Shown: positions 32,771 through 45,490, counted from the stretch's first letter. The stretch: 64,000 bases of DNA from Posidonia oceanica (GCA_037176725.1 JAZBRS010000026.1:99059501-99123500), one strand, 5' to 3'. Translations and numbers: made by a program. The notes: a model not told the origin generated them from the sequence alone.

Positions 32771-34732
32771 AAAGAGTGTAAAATCACCAATAAACATCGA
32801 AATCGGCGAATAAGATAAACAACAACAAAAATAGGGGAGTCTCCACCTAGTCTAATTGGGAAAAGTTGGAAGACAAGGAAAATCGGAGTAAACAAAGAAA
32901 GCGAAGGAAAACAAAGTGGATCCAAGCAAAACGGATGCGACACTGAGTCATTGCGGTCCAGAGATGGGTAAGGACTCCTGCTACGCACGGGGAAGGTGTT
33001 AGGCACCCCCGACACACCCGAGGAGCGGCCTTTTCTAACATCATTCCACTCATAGTGTGGCTCAATGTAGGCTAAAGGCCAATTAATATGTTCTAGCTAA
33101 AGAAAACATGCCATGATATTTTAAGAAGGCGAAAGGAACGAACCTCAAGTAAACATGCTCATAGATTAAGAGAAGACCAAGGCAAATAGCTACATAAGGC
33201 TAAGAAGCAAACATGCATGAGGAAGTAAGTACGAGAAAATAGAATGTAATTAAACATCACACATGCTGCAAGAAATTAGGAGATCAACAATGTAAAGCGG
33301 GAAGGTAATGTACATGATAAAGAGTAGGTAAAGCATGCAAGACTTAAGTAAACAATGCTCAAAAGGAAACAGAGAAGTAAATAAGGGTACTTGAATGTAA
33401 ACATGCATGAGGGGTAGCCAGAATGAGGGAAGAAAGGCTCTAGCCACATCTGTAGAAGCCACTGTTAAATATGCGGGGGTCTCACGTGGGACCTCCACGC
33501 GGGGACAGTTCGCATTTCCAGTGGTAAGTCATAGCCAAATGGGAGGCCCTCCTCAATCCAATTCGGTATGAGACCGGTTGGATGATGGGGAGGAAGTATC
33601 CCGGAACAATATTATGCTATAATATCTAAGAAATAGGCATAAACGAAGGTCGGAATGATGGCTGGGAACTCTACCTGATATCTCAGTCACACACACAGGA
33701 GATCCACATAGGGCCTCGACGCGGAACCAGTCGGTTCAGACAAAGAACCTTCATCACCAAATTCCGGGACCAACAGACAATGGAACTTAAAGAAAGCAGA
33801 TGGGTACTGAAGAGAGGATGCTGGACAACAATATTATGTAAAAATATGAAGGAAACTGATGCTAACAAGGGTCGGAAAGAGGCTGGAAGCTCGACCTGAT
33901 GTCACAGTCAAACACGCGGGAGGTCCACGCGGGACCGGCTTGTCAGACAGAGGATCTTCATCGCCCGATTCCGGGCCCGATGCTCAATGGAATGCAGTAA
34001 AATCAATTGGGAAAGCAAGGTGGCACACCCAGCTATCCACATGAGGTGCGGATGCAAGGTGGCACCGCCTGAATCACCACCCCCACCTCGACAGTACAGC
34101 ACTGGCGACCACGCATCTCCATCGGCCATAGAGGTGGCTTGGAGGACGCTATCAGCCAAAGGCACACTGAGAAGGTTAGAGGCGAGCGGGGGGGAACCAG
34201 CCGGAGGCTCTGCGCATCATGGCGAGGCGGCTATGGGTGTGTCGGCACGAGGCCGGGCGCGAGCCGTCTGCCCTGCACGAGAGGCGGCGGAGGAGAGGGT
34301 GAAACGGCAATGCAGGTAGTAATTGATGCAGAAAATACTTAGGGAATGAACGCACTACAATTGGAAACCACTCTAAGCTATCAAAAGGTCGAACGCTTAC
34401 CTGGGACGTGCCGCAGATGTTGTCTTCTCCGGCAATGTCGCTACTGCAAACAGGCAGGCGAACGGAGGCTACGGAGCTCAGGAGGTTGCTTGGGAAGGTG
34501 GTGCTCTCCCTCACAGGCTCACGGGGTTGCTCTAGAGGTGATGGAATTCTGGTGGGCGTCTCGATGGCAAGGGGATTCACCAGAGATAAGTCCTCAATCC
34601 CAGAACGCTGGAATTGAGGGGTTTCAAAGGTCAGGAAGCTTTGGGAAGCTCGGGGGGATGCTCTGGGTGTAGGTTGAGTACTCAAGGAAGCTAGGGAGTG
34701 CTAACCGGACACTGGTGAGGCTCTGGTCACCG

Positions 34733-34740
34733 TTTTATAG
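34733..34740 (-). promoter_or_regulatory. TATA box of LTR C (5' copy)
   Basis: The minus strand reads CACCTATAAAACGGTGACC, as in the 3' LTR. Confidence 0.6.
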
Positions 34741-34941
34741 GTGGAGGAAGTCGACGCTGGCCATTAGCACAGATCAGGATTCAAAATGGATGGACGGGAT
34801 GGTAGTTGAAGATCGATCGATGGAGTTGGTTGGGACGTGCAGTTGGATGATCCAGGTGTCCAGAGGCACGAGCCCAGATCGGTGGGAGCCAATGGCGAGC
34901 GAGGAGGAGGTGGGCCAAGGTGATTGGTCCACCTGATTTTT

Positions 34942-35222
34942 GCTACTAACGTAGGACAAAATGCGGGAGCTCAACGCGGGAGCTCGGCGCGGGTGTCAGT
35001 CTGTCAGTTTTCGCTACCGACATAGGACAACAAGGGGGAGCTCCACGTGGGAGCTATACGCAAGTGTCAAAGTGCCGGTTTCTGCTACTGATGCAGGAAC
35101 ACACGTGGGAGTGCCACGCGAGAGCTCGACACGAGAGTAATCGCGTCAGTGTTGCCACTAATGCAGGAAAACACGCTGGAGCGGTACGCGGGAGCTCTGC
35201 GTGGGAGTGATCCTGTTAGTAG
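34942..35222 (-). repeat. Four 71-bp U3 repeats with G-box motifs (5' LTR of C)
   Basis: Units begin at about 34942, 35012, 35083 and 35154. CACGTG occurs at 35044-35049 and 35102-35107. Compared with the 3' LTR, the G-box is in a different unit in one case, so individual boxes have been gained or lost since insertion. Confidence 0.65.
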
Positions 35223-35450
35223 CTACCTCACCTTTCTGATCTTGCTTCTTCGGTTCGAACACCATCCAGGGCTAGGGTTTTGGGGTTTTTGTGGTAGTGG
35301 ACGTGTTGGGATATGATTGGTGGGGTTTTGGCTGGTCTGGGCCGGTTTGGGTCTAGGCTTGGGGTTTCAAGAAAAGGTTGGAGCCGCCTCGTCCATACGC
35401 TTCTGGGAGCAAACAACCGTCGCCCGACTTCCAGATTTGGGGTGTCTACA

Positions 35451-35748
35451 GCGGGAGTCGCCGCAGTAGAACTAGTGCCATAGACAATATGGCCCTGGGG
35501 ATCAGATGGAGTCGGAACGGTCTCCGGAAAGCGAGTGGCAGTCACCAAGGTAGCCTCGGTGACAGGATCCGGAGGGGCATAGACTTGCCTAGACCCTACG
35601 GTATGCAGCGGTCCCCCAGATGCAAATGGGGGAAACCCCGGTGTCGTAAGGGGCACAGAGGGGGCCAAGACGGGAGTCGAAGGGACCGAAGTGGAAACCC
35701 CCCCCCCGCAACTGTAGTGAGCAGAGGCTCGATGGCGCGTTGGTCCAT
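35451..35748 (-). pseudogene. gag: Gag N-terminus of element D, cut by insertion of C
   Basis: ATG at 35746-35748 aligns with the gag starts of A, C and F. The frame reads Met-Asp-Gln-Arg and, after a shift in a G run near 35702, PSVPLTTPGFPPFASGG, which parallels the F product (PSMTPGFDPQAS). It runs directly into the end of LTR C at 35450. The remainder of D should lie beyond C, off-window. Confidence 0.6.
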
Positions 35749-36357
35749 AGTTGATCGCAAGCGAGTAAGAATAGGGCTGCGACGGAAAGGTGAAGGATGA
35801 CGCCTAGGAGCAACTATAGTCGCAAAGGCGAATAGCTCAGAAGAGGAGGGTCAAGAACAGGTGACACAATAGAGGTGTCAGTGAAGAGAAGCACTCAAGC
35901 TCCGACAAGGGAACTCGCTCACTGATCTCTGTTGCAAACAAAGCAAACAAGTGTTAGAACCTGAAAGAAAAAATGCAAATGTTTAGTTGGTGGTATGAAT
36001 GCATTCATGCAAATGGTATGCTTTCTAGCATGCTCTCTCTCACCAATCTAGTGTGTCCTAGTAGGTTGTCTACTTCGGACTCACAAGTGTTTGGGTCACC
36101 CACTCAATTAGAAAGTAAGGCTCCCGTCTAGACCCTGGCCTAGAGCATAGGTATAACAGGTGGCGCAGTAGTGGCCTTGACCCTGTCGAGGCATGGGTTG
36201 TGCCCTCTAGTAGCACCGACACGACCCCTGACAAGGGGGGACATACCAATCGACTCGCCCTATGCCAAAGCAGTTGAACGAGAGACTGGGACTGTCCTTC
36301 TCAGACTGATAGGCAGACTCAGATGAGAAGATGCATGCCCTATATGATGATTCATAC
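35749..36357 (-). mobile_element. Leader of element D, part 1
   Basis: Homologous to the other leaders (conserved block about 36060-36350). It is split from part 2 (40823-41394) by the solo LTR E. Confidence 0.7.
36353..36357. repeat. Target-site duplication of solo LTR E, left copy (CATAC)
   Basis: CATAC here pairs with CATGC at 40823-40827, one mismatch. Removing E and one copy restores a leader sequence that matches element A at about 625-645. Confidence 0.7.
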
Positions 36358-37859
36358 TGTAGTAATCCCGAAATTCGGATCGTCCATGCACGATGCCAAA
36401 GCCCGCGTGCACCAATCGGAATTAGGTTCACTATTAGCGGTAGGACCCAAGGACGGATGCTCTACTCGGAAATGCTGGAAAAAGAGGAAAAAACAAAGAT
36501 AATACTAAATCAGAGTCACCATCATGTCTATTAAATCGGGAGACAAGGAAAACCGAGGAAAGCGTGAGAAATCATGCAAAAGAGAAAGAAAGAAAGAGAA
36601 AAGAATGCAAATGTTATGCAAATGTGACTCGTGCCTAGGATAAGGGCAATATGGTCATTACGTGCCAAGAGAAAGGGCAAGGACTCCTGTTACGCATGGG
36701 GAAGGTGTTAGGCACCCCCGATACGTCCGAGAATCGGTCTTTCTAGGCTTAACGCTCGCATATGCCGGAAGATGCATAATGTGAATGCCTAAATGCTATG
36801 AATGCTTAATTACATGCTCAAATGTATGCTCTAAGTGTTGAAATGCATGCAGGGAATTAAACGTGCAATCTATGTACTCAGCAGCGTTGTCAGTGTTCTG
36901 AACGGGCAAGCCCTGGTTCGTAAGAACTCCAGACAGTAAGCATCACTGCCCTAAATGCAAATGTAGGTAATAAAACAAAATAGCGGTAAACCATGCAAAT
37001 GCGAAGCGGCATGCAACATGGAAAACGAAAGCAGGGGCGATAAAGCCTAATCTACATGTACGAGAAAGTAGATCTCAAAAACGATGCATGCAATGCAAAT
37101 GATTAGGCAATGAGTGCTATGTAGTGATTCAAGTGGACTTATCTTGAGGATCTGAGGCCTGATCTGAAATAACTTTGGTTAGAATGGAAGATCATTCAAC
37201 AAGGGAGACCTGGGTAGTTAGATCGTGAAGATCCAACGGTCCGATCAAAAGTTATTCAGGTTTCAAGTCAGAAGGCTCAAGGGCCAGAAAAAGTGATCTA
37301 AGTAGGGGTCTGAGTGCAAAATGTCCCTAAGTGTGTGCAATGCAGGGTGTCCTACATGCAATGAGGCTAACGATGCTCAAAATGATGCAAGAGTGCAGTA
37401 TGCAATGACATGGGAGTGCAATGCATGCAAGGATGCAAATGCAGGGACCTAAGTGCAATTAAAAGAACTACAGGGTCCTACATGCAAAACATGGAAAAAG
37501 GCAATGCAACAGGGCAAATGCATGCTAATAAGCCGATGCAATGTTGTGTGGATGCAATGCATGCAAAAATACAATGACAGGGACCTAAATGTAATTTAGG
37601 GAAAGTACAGGGGCCTACATGCAAAATGTGGCAAAAATGCAATGCAACATGGCAAATGCATGCAAAAATGAGGATGCATCAGAGCAATATGTAAGCAATG
37701 GCTAAATGCAACATTAATGGCAAGATATGCATGCAATAATACAAGGACCTAAATGCAGTTTTCAAAAACATGCAGGGCCTAAGTACAATGCAAAACAGGT
37801 ATGCAAGCAAGCAATAGTAGACAATGTGGACTGACATGCAATTCAGGAAAATTGTTGGG

Positions 37860-38980
37860 CTTTTAAAATAGTGCAATGTGGTTTAAAATACAACTAACAT
37901 GGCATTTAAATGCATAAAGGACTAAAATGCAAATAAAACATGTTATTGGACTAAACAACAATGCAATATGGTTTAAAACATAATTTATATGAATGATTGA
38001 ATGCAGACTGGACTGATATGCAATTATGACATTTTTCTGGATTTTTCTGCTGTGCAATATAGTTAAAACAGGATTTAAATGAGTGATTCAAAGCAAAATG
38101 GACTTAAATGTAATTATAACATTTTTCAGGGTTTTTATGCAATGTTAAAATGCAGAAACAAACAACTGATTCACAGCAGATGGACCTAAATGCAATTATA
38201 ACATTTTTCTGGTTTTTCATGCAATGCAATATAGTATAAATCAGATTTGAATGAATGAATGAATGTTCTAAGGACTGATTTGCAATTAAAACATGTTTCA
38301 GGACTAAACAGCAATGCAGTATAGTTTAAAGCATGATTTAAATGAAATCTGATTGATCAGAGGATCTAGATGCAATAATAGCAAACCACAGGATTTAAAA
38401 GGCAATGCAATATGGTAAAAATGCAGATTAAATGCATGATTCACAACAGACTGGACTCAAATGCAATTAAAACATTTTTAGGGTTTTTTTATGCAATGCA
38501 ATAAAGTAAAAATGCAAATTAAATGAATGCTGACAACAGATTGGAGGACGAAGATGCAAATAAACTAAAATAGAGTATTTAAATGCAATGCAATAAAGTT
38601 TAAATGCAAAATTAAATGAAACATCAACCAACACTGGACTGCAAAGCAAATAAAATAAACTTGAGGGCTTTATTGCAATGCAGTATGATAAATATGCAAA
38701 TTAAATGATTTCTATCAACTGATGCTGGACTTAAGTGCAATTTAAATTAAATAGAAGACTTAAATGCAATGCAATAAGATAAGAATGTAAATTAAATGAA
38801 ACTTCAACCAACAGAGGACTGATTTGCAAAAATAAACAACTTATGGAATTAAATGTAATGTAATAAAGTTAAAAAACAGAATTAAATAAAGTTTGAATTG
38901 AAACTGGACCTGAAAGTAAATAAAATAAACTACTGTAATTAAATTCAATGCATCAACCAACATAAAAATTGAAACCTTAT
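37860..38980. repeat. Degenerate repeat of about 88 bp rich in ATGCAA (LTR E)
   Basis: GCAATGCAATAT-like words recur near 37969, 38052, 38136, 38220, 38311, 38401, 38490, 38586 and 38674, each followed by a TTTAAAT tract. Copies are heavily diverged. Confidence 0.55.
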
Positions 38981-40429
38981 TAATCTATAGTGCTATAGTG
39001 GTGATCGGGCTGCTACCTCCTGCGCCGGAGAGGAAGGGTTGGCCAAGGCGGTCCGGCGAGCGTGTGGCGGAGTGGAGGCGTCCGGAGGCTGGAGGGGAGT
39101 CATGCGGAGGCTCCGGTGGGATCGGCGGTGCATGACGGCGGTCGGAGCTCCCTGATGACGCGGGTGGAGCTACTGTAGAGGCTTCTGGAGGTGGGCCGGC
39201 TGCTGGAGGCGACGGCAAGCCTCGGTGGTGCATGGGTTGTGCTCCTGGAAGTGCGGCGGTGCTCGGGTGACGATCGGTAGTAGTGGAGCAGGCTGGAAGC
39301 ACGGCGGCACAGCGGGAGCTCATCGAAGAAGAAAACTGTAGCAACGGCGACGTACCGGTGATCTAGGGCCCTAAACTAGGTTCTAAAAGCCTAGGAAGCA
39401 TGAGGGGAACTAAACTAAGCTAGAGGTGAGGTTTTTTACCTGTGCGCATGGCCGGAGCGATCCACTGACCTCGATGGGTTGCAGTGCGGTGGTTGGAGGT
39501 TGCGGCGGCACTGCGGGCATCCTCGACGGTGCGCGGTCGTTGGGATGAGTTGTTGGAGATCCTTTGGAGCTCAGGGAGTGGCCAGAAGATGGTTTGCGCG
39601 CTCAGAGGAGGATCTGGGATTTTTGGGTGCATCTCTGTGGTGGTTGGGTTGTTCTGGCGATTTGTGGTTCTTCAGGCTAAGGGGACTCCTCTGGTGGCTT
39701 CGTGGAGGCTCTGGGAGTGTGGTGGAGGGGTCTGAATGGGATGGTGCGGGCTCTAGAGTGAGGTGGAAGTTCTAGAAGTTTCAGACCAAAATGGGTGTAG
39801 AGGTGTTTGTGGTGAAATGTGAAGATTGTAGGGTGTGTCGGGGTGAAATGAGAGTTGGCTTGGGGTGATGGTTGCTTAGGGAGTCTATTGGGGGAGTTTG
39901 GGAGGCTGGTGAGGGCTGTGGTGCTGGGAAGGCAAGGGAGATGGCTGTGGTGCTGGGGTTGGGTTCTAGGGGTGAATGCTGGGGATTCTTAGGTGGTTCT
40001 GGGTGTTTGCTGGGTTGCTCAGGGCTCGTGAGGATCTGGAGGGGTTCTGGGTGTTTGCCGGATTGGTCTGGATGCTCGAAATTGCAGAAGTGAGGAGTTG
40101 CTGGTCTGGGGGTGTATCGAGTGGTCATGGGTTCTAGCTGGTAGTGGGGAGTCAAGGTTGCTGGCAGGGCATGGGGGAAGGCCGGCTTGGGTCGTGCTAG
40201 TGGCAAGGTGGGTGATGGAGGTCGTGGGTGCATGGGTGGCTGTTAGGATGTTTGAAAATGGAGGGAAGGTGATGGGAGGGGGCTGTCGTTTGTGTTGTCT
40301 ATGAGAGGGAGAAGAGAAGAGGAGGAAGAAGAAGGAAAATGAGAAGGAAAGGAGGAGAGGTTGGGCTGGGCCGAAGGTTTGGAAAAAAAGAAAAAAGAAA
40401 TGGAGGAGAGGGAGGCTGTTGGGTCGAGC

Positions 40430-40600
40430 TGTGAGTGAAAAAGAAAAGAAAAAAGAAAAAAGGAAAAGGAAGGAGGGGTGAGTGTTGGGCTTGGGCTTGG
40501 AGAGAAAAGAAAAAGGAAAGAAAGAAAAGGAAGAAAGAAAGAAAGAAAGGAAGGAAGAAAGAAAGAAAGAAGGGAAGGAAAGAAAAAAAAGAAGTTGGGC
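40430..40600. repeat. GAAA-type microsatellite in LTR E
   Basis: Imperfect GAAA/GGAA tetranucleotide runs, purine-only on the plus strand and pyrimidine-only on the transcribed strand. Lysine-rich open frames crossing it are artefacts. Confidence 0.8.
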
Positions 40601-40654
40601 TTGGGCTTGTGGGGGATTTTGGTTTTAGGTTTGGTTTTGGGGATTTGGGTTTGG

Positions 40655-40770
40655 AAGTGGTTTTGGGTTAGGTTTTAGGAGTGGTTTAGGGTTTAGCGTT
40701 TAGAGTTTTGAGGGTTTAGGGTTTTGAGGGTTTTCTAGGGTTTAGGGTTTTGGTTTGGTGTTTGGTTTTG
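40655..40770 (-). repeat. Telomere-like TTTAGGG words at the U3 start of LTR E
   Basis: Several GGGTTTAGGGTTTTG-like words. Read along the transcribed strand they are AAACCCTA, the telo-box. Confidence 0.55.
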
Positions 40771-40822
40771 AAGCCACCAAAGAGAGAGCCATCAAGCAGA
40801 GGTCAAAAGTGGGGTGTCAACA

Positions 40823-41394
40823 CATGCAAAATGATTAAAGTTTTTTAATCTTGCACGTTTTATTAACCCAAGGGGGGTGAAGGTGTGTTGATGTCTCTAG
40901 TTGATCCTAGATTTGACTTTTACGTGCTGTTTTTAATTGCCAAGGGGGAGAGCAACCAGTCTCTATTTGTCCTTAAGCCTAGAGCAAAAGGGGAAGAAAA
41001 CACCCAAACATGGCAAGCAAACAACATACAATCACTACAAAAAGCATGGGCATGGTATGTGCATGTGTATGTGGACATGATAGTGGAAAAAGAAACACTT
41101 AGCATGTCAAAAGGCAGGTTTGCATGACATGTGCATGTGTAGTGGCATAGCAATTGTGTTAAACAAAGCATTTACCACTCAAAAGGCATGTATAGTGCAA
41201 CAAGCAAGTATTTAGGCATGTATAATGCATAAATAAAGTAAGTAAAGGCAATGTAAGAGATAAGGCAAGTAAACAAGCACATGGCTAGCAATAAAGCAAA
41301 GAAGCAGGCATAAAGCAAGTAATAAAGCAAGGCAGGCTAAGCACAAGCAAAAACAAAGCAAGCTAAAAGCCAAAGATGAAAGCCAGAGTCTGAA
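40823..41394 (-). mobile_element. Leader of element D, part 2
   Basis: Continues the leader interrupted by E: GATTAAAGTTTTTTAATCTTG here matches 637-655 of the element A leader. Ends at the primer site. No gene seen. Confidence 0.7.
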
Positions 41395-41412
41395 TCCCCA
41401 GCAGAGTTGCCA
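41395..41412 (-). promoter_or_regulatory. Primer-binding site of element D
   Basis: Plus strand TCCCCAGCAGAGTTGCCA, one change (C to T) from the element A site; six spacer bases before the LTR. Confidence 0.75.
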
Positions 41413-42989
41413 CTTTCCTGTGACCGTCTGCCGCTCAGGCCCACAGTGGGCCTCGCAACGCTGCCATAGCTCGCGATGTGATCGTGCCGTGAGAGGGGGA
41501 GGGAAGCCGCAGTTAGTAGTGAATCCAAGGAGAAACTCGACTCGAAAACACCAGAAAAACACGAATAAAATAAAGATAAGACAAAAGGGAGTCGCCACCT
41601 AATCTATTATCAAGAAGATGAGGAAAACCAAGGAAAAGCATAGAAAACAAGCAAATGAATGCAATACTATGTGAAATGTATGACTCATGCCAAGGATGAG
41701 GGCAAAATGGTCACTACGGGCCAGAGAAAGGGTAAGGACTACTGTTACGTGCAGGAAAGGTATTAGGCACCCCTGACACGCCTGAGCAATCAGTCTTTCT
41801 TGGCTAAACGCTCGCATTTGCAGGAATTCGACAAGTGATTGCCTTTAACTACACGTCCAAGGGATGAGGAATGCTAATGCCATGCTATGATTGTTAAAAG
41901 GTATGCCTGAATGCTTAAATGCCATGTGGAGAATTAAACATGCATTCTATGTGCTCAGCAGCGCTGTTTGTGTTCCGAATTGGGCGAACCCTGGTTCGTG
42001 AGAACTCCAAGCAATAAGCATCACTGCCCTAATGCAAATGCAGGCGATAAAACAAAACGCCGGTAAAACCACGCAATGCAAGTTCGACATGCAAAGGGGA
42101 AAAGAAGACAAGGGCAGAAAAGCCAAGTAAAACCACGCAATGCAAGTGTGAAACAAGCAAAGGGGAAAGGAAACAAGGGCGGAAGACCCTAATCTACATG
42201 CACGAGAAAACTGGCTGCGAAAACAATACATGCAGTGCAAGTGGCACGCAATAAGTGCTATGTAGTGATTCAAGTGGGCTTATCTTGAGGATCTGAGGCC
42301 TGATCTGAAATAACTTTGGTTAGAATGGAAGATCATTCAACCAGGAAGACTTGGATAGTTAGATCGTGAAGATCCAACGGTCTGATCAAAAGTTATTCAA
42401 GAATCAAGTCAGGTGGCTCAAGGGCCAGGAAAAGTGATCTAAGTGGGGATCTAAGTGCAAAATGTCCCTAAGTGTGTGCAGTGCAGGGTGTCCTACATGT
42501 AATGATGCTAAGGATGCCTAAATGGGTGCAAGGGAACTATATGCAAAGGCATAAAGGTGCTATGCATGCAAGAATGCAAATGTAGGGACCTAAGTGTAAT
42601 TTCTGGGAACTTCAGGGACCTACATGCAAAGTTGTGGGAAAAGTATGCAATGCAGCAGTCAAGGTGTAAATGTGAACTAATGATGCAATCATGGTAGGTA
42701 CACAATAGCAGAATGCAGATTAAATGAAAGAATGCATGCCATGGCAAAAGGTAGGGACCAATATGCAGAATAGGAGAACTATGGGGTTCATATGCAAAAC
42801 AAAGCAAAAATGTGAATGCATGCAATATTTGGATCTACATGCAGTTCAAAAAATATGTTGGACTTACATGCAATGCAAAATGAACATGCAAGCATGCAAG
42901 CAATTAGAACTAGGATTAACATGCAATTAGCACAAACTATTGGACTAAATTGCAAAGCAAAGCAAACAGGCAAGCATGCAATAATCTTA

Positions 42990-43900
42990 GCATTTTTAAA
43001 CTAAATATGCAATTAGAACAAACTATTGTACTTTACTGCAATGCAATATGATTTAAAATGCAACGAACATGGCATTTAAATGCATAAATGACTAAAATGC
43101 AAATAAAACATGTTATTGGACTAAATAGCAATGCAATATGGTTTAAAACATGATTTAAATGAATGATTAAATGCAGACTGCACTGATATGCAATTATAAT
43201 ATTTTTCTGGGTTTTTATGCAATGCAATATAGTTAAAATAGAATTTAAATGAGTGATTCAAAGCAAAATAGACTGAAATGCAATTAAAGCATATTTTTGG
43301 ATTTTTCTGCAATGCAATATAGTTTTAAAACATAATTTAAATAACTAATATACAACAGATTGGACTTATATGCAATTAAAATATTTTTATGGTTTTTTAT
43401 GCAATTCAATAAGAAAAAAATGCAAGAATAAATGACTGAGTCACAACTGATGGGACTAACATGCAATTAAAACATATTTTTGGGTTTTTCTACAATGCAA
43501 TATAGTTTTAAAACATGATTTAAATGAAATCTACAACAGAACAGGACTGATGTGCAAATAAAATAAAGGACAGGATGAAAATGCCATGTAATAAGGTAAA
43601 ATATGATATTTAAATGCTGTGATAAATAAACTAAGGACTGAAATGCAATAAAAGTAAAATGCATGATTAAAAATGCAATGCAATGCAATATGGTAAATAT
43701 GACATTTAAATGATATGATAAACAACCAGAGGACTGAAATGAAATAAAAATAAACCACAGAATTAAAAATGCAATGTAATAAGATAAAACATGAATTAAA
43801 TGATTTCTGATATGATCTAAGGACTGAAACGCAATAAAAATAAACTGCAGAAATAAAAATGCAATGCAATATGGTTTTAAATGCAGATTAAATGAAATCT
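42990..43900. repeat. Degenerate repeat of about 90 bp rich in ATGCAA (LTR D)
   Basis: GCAATGCAATAT-like words lie near 43129, 43219, 43309, 43400 and 43491, 90-91 bp apart; later copies are more decayed. Confidence 0.6.
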
Positions 43901-44629
43901 AAACCGACTCTGGACTAGAATGCAAATAAACTAAACCTAGGGACCTAAATGAAATGCATGAATTAAACTGAAAAATAAAACCTAACTTAAATGCTACAGT
44001 ATCTACAGTGCATCCCCGACTCTCTAGCGATGCAGCGGCTGAGGGCGGCGCTCTAGGCGATGGTGGGCTTGGCTGAGGCCTCAAGAGGCTGGAGGGGGTC
44101 TGCCCGGAGGTGTTGGTGGCCTTGGCCGCGCGCAGCAGTGACCGGAGCGATCTGTCGGCCTTGGTGGTTTTCTACAGAAATTGTCGAAGGTAGGCCGGCT
44201 GATGGAGGCTGCGGAAGGTGGAGGGCTACTGGTGGGTTCTGGAGGTGAATTCTGGGGGCTCTGATGAGGTTCTGGGGTAGTGAGGATCTAGAGGAGTTCT
44301 GGAGATCTTGAGGGATTACTCTGGGTGCTTGAATTGCCAAAGAGAGGGGGAAATCTAGGTCTGGGGGTTTGGGTGGTTTTGGGTGGTCTCCGGTCCACTA
44401 TCAAAGCATGGTGGAGGCAAGCCATGGTGGTGGCAGGCCAAGGGGTGCTGAGGCATGGTGGAGGGGTGTTTGCATGTTGGTGTCAGGCTTGAGATTGGAG
44501 GAAAAATGGAGGGAAGGAGGCTGCTGTCGTTAATGCTTTTGGTTTGCTGAGGAGAGGAAGAAGAGGAGGGAAATGGGAAAAAAAAAGGAGAAGGCAAGAG
44601 TTGGGTTGGGCCGTGCGGGTGAGAAAAAG

Positions 44630-44960
44630 GAAAAAAAGAAAGGGAAAGAAAAAGGAAAGGAGGAGGTGAGTTGGGCTTGGGCTGGAAAGAAAAGAAAGAA
44701 AGAAAGAAAGAAAGAAAGAAAAGAAGGAAAGAAAGAAAGAAAGGAAGGGAGAAAGAAAGAAAGAAGGGAAGGAGGAAGGAAGATAGGCTTGGGCCGTGAG
44801 GTGAGAAAAAAGAAAGAAAAAGAAAGGGAAAGAAAAGGAAAGGAGGAGGTGGGTTGGGCCTGGGCTGGAAAGAAAAGAAAGAAAGAAAGAAAAGAAGGAA
44901 AGAAAGAAAGAAAGGAAGGGGGAAAGAAAGAAAGAAGGGAAGGAGGAAGGAAGATGGGTT
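44630..44960. repeat. GAAA-type microsatellites within a 190-bp duplication (LTR D)
   Basis: Two similar blocks (about 44640-44785 and 44805-44955) each hold runs of GAAA and share flanks such as GGGTTGGGCC-TGGGCTGGAAAG, so the region is a tandem duplication on which the microsatellites expanded. Confidence 0.7.
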
Positions 44961-44989
44961 TGGGTTTAGGTGGGCTTGGAAATTGGGTT

Positions 44990-45490
44990 TTGGGAATAGG
45001 TCCCTAAGGTCTAGCTAGGGTTTAATCTGGGTTTAGTGAGGGTTTTGCTTAGGGTATTCTAGGGTTTTAATGAAGGTTTAAATGAGGGGCTTGGAAGTTG
45101 GGTTTAAACTTAGGTTTTGGTTTTAGGATCCTAACCTAGGGTTTAGTAGGTGGTTTAAAATTGTGGGTTTAAGTGTGGAGTGAGTGTTTTAACCTAGGCT
45201 TTATCCTAGGGTTTAGGGTTTAGGTTTCTTAGGGTTTTTTAGGGTTTAGGTGGGTATTGGGGTTTGGTTTGAATCCTAGGGTTTAGGGTTTAGATTTTGC
45301 TTGGTTTTGTGAGAGTTTAGTGACAAGTGTGAAGTCCTAGGTTTTTTCTAGGGTTTTGAATGTGGATTTCCTAGAGTTTTCTTGGGTTTTAGGTTTAGGT
45401 TTTTACCTAGGTTTCTAGGGTTTGACCTAGGGTTTAACCTAGGGTTTTGTGAGTGTAAACATAGGGTTTCTAGGGTTTTGGTTTCTAGTT
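44990..45490 (-). repeat. Telomere-like tract at the U3 start of LTR D
   Basis: Many words such as TAGGGTTTAGGGTTTAGG at irregular spacing. On the transcribed strand they read AAACCCTAAACCCTA. Not a perfect array, so not a recent telomere insertion. Confidence 0.65.

Larger units (their letters stand above)
32448..35450 (-). mobile_element. 5' LTR of element C (3,003 bp, family 3)
   Basis: On the minus strand it starts TGTAGACACCCCAAATCTGG at 35450 and ends GATGGTCACA at 32448, next to the primer site. It is the complete partner of 11124-13328. The right flank is GCGGG within the gag of D, so C inserted into D. Contains the U3 array (34942-35222), TATA box (34733-34740), three CACGCGGGAGGTCCACGCGGG-like tracts downstream of it, the cross-family U5 block (about 32966-33040) and a duplicated terminus. 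Confidence 0.9.
36358..40822 (-). mobile_element. Solo LTR E (4,465 bp, family 2)
   Basis: On the minus strand it starts TGTTGACACCCCACTTTTGA at 40822 and ends at 36358 (plus TGTAGTAATCCC). Neither side has a primer site or polypurine tract; both flanks are leader of element D with a near-perfect 5-bp duplication. This is the classic product of LTR-LTR recombination. It is related to LTR D over most of its length (for example the GGATCTGAGGCCTGATCTGA stretch near 37160 and 42290) and shares its terminal 150 bp or so with family 1. Confidence 0.85.

Noticed and set aside
40435..45007. Lysine/arginine-rich frames near 40435-40671 and 44573-45007
   Set aside because: Translations of GAAA microsatellites.
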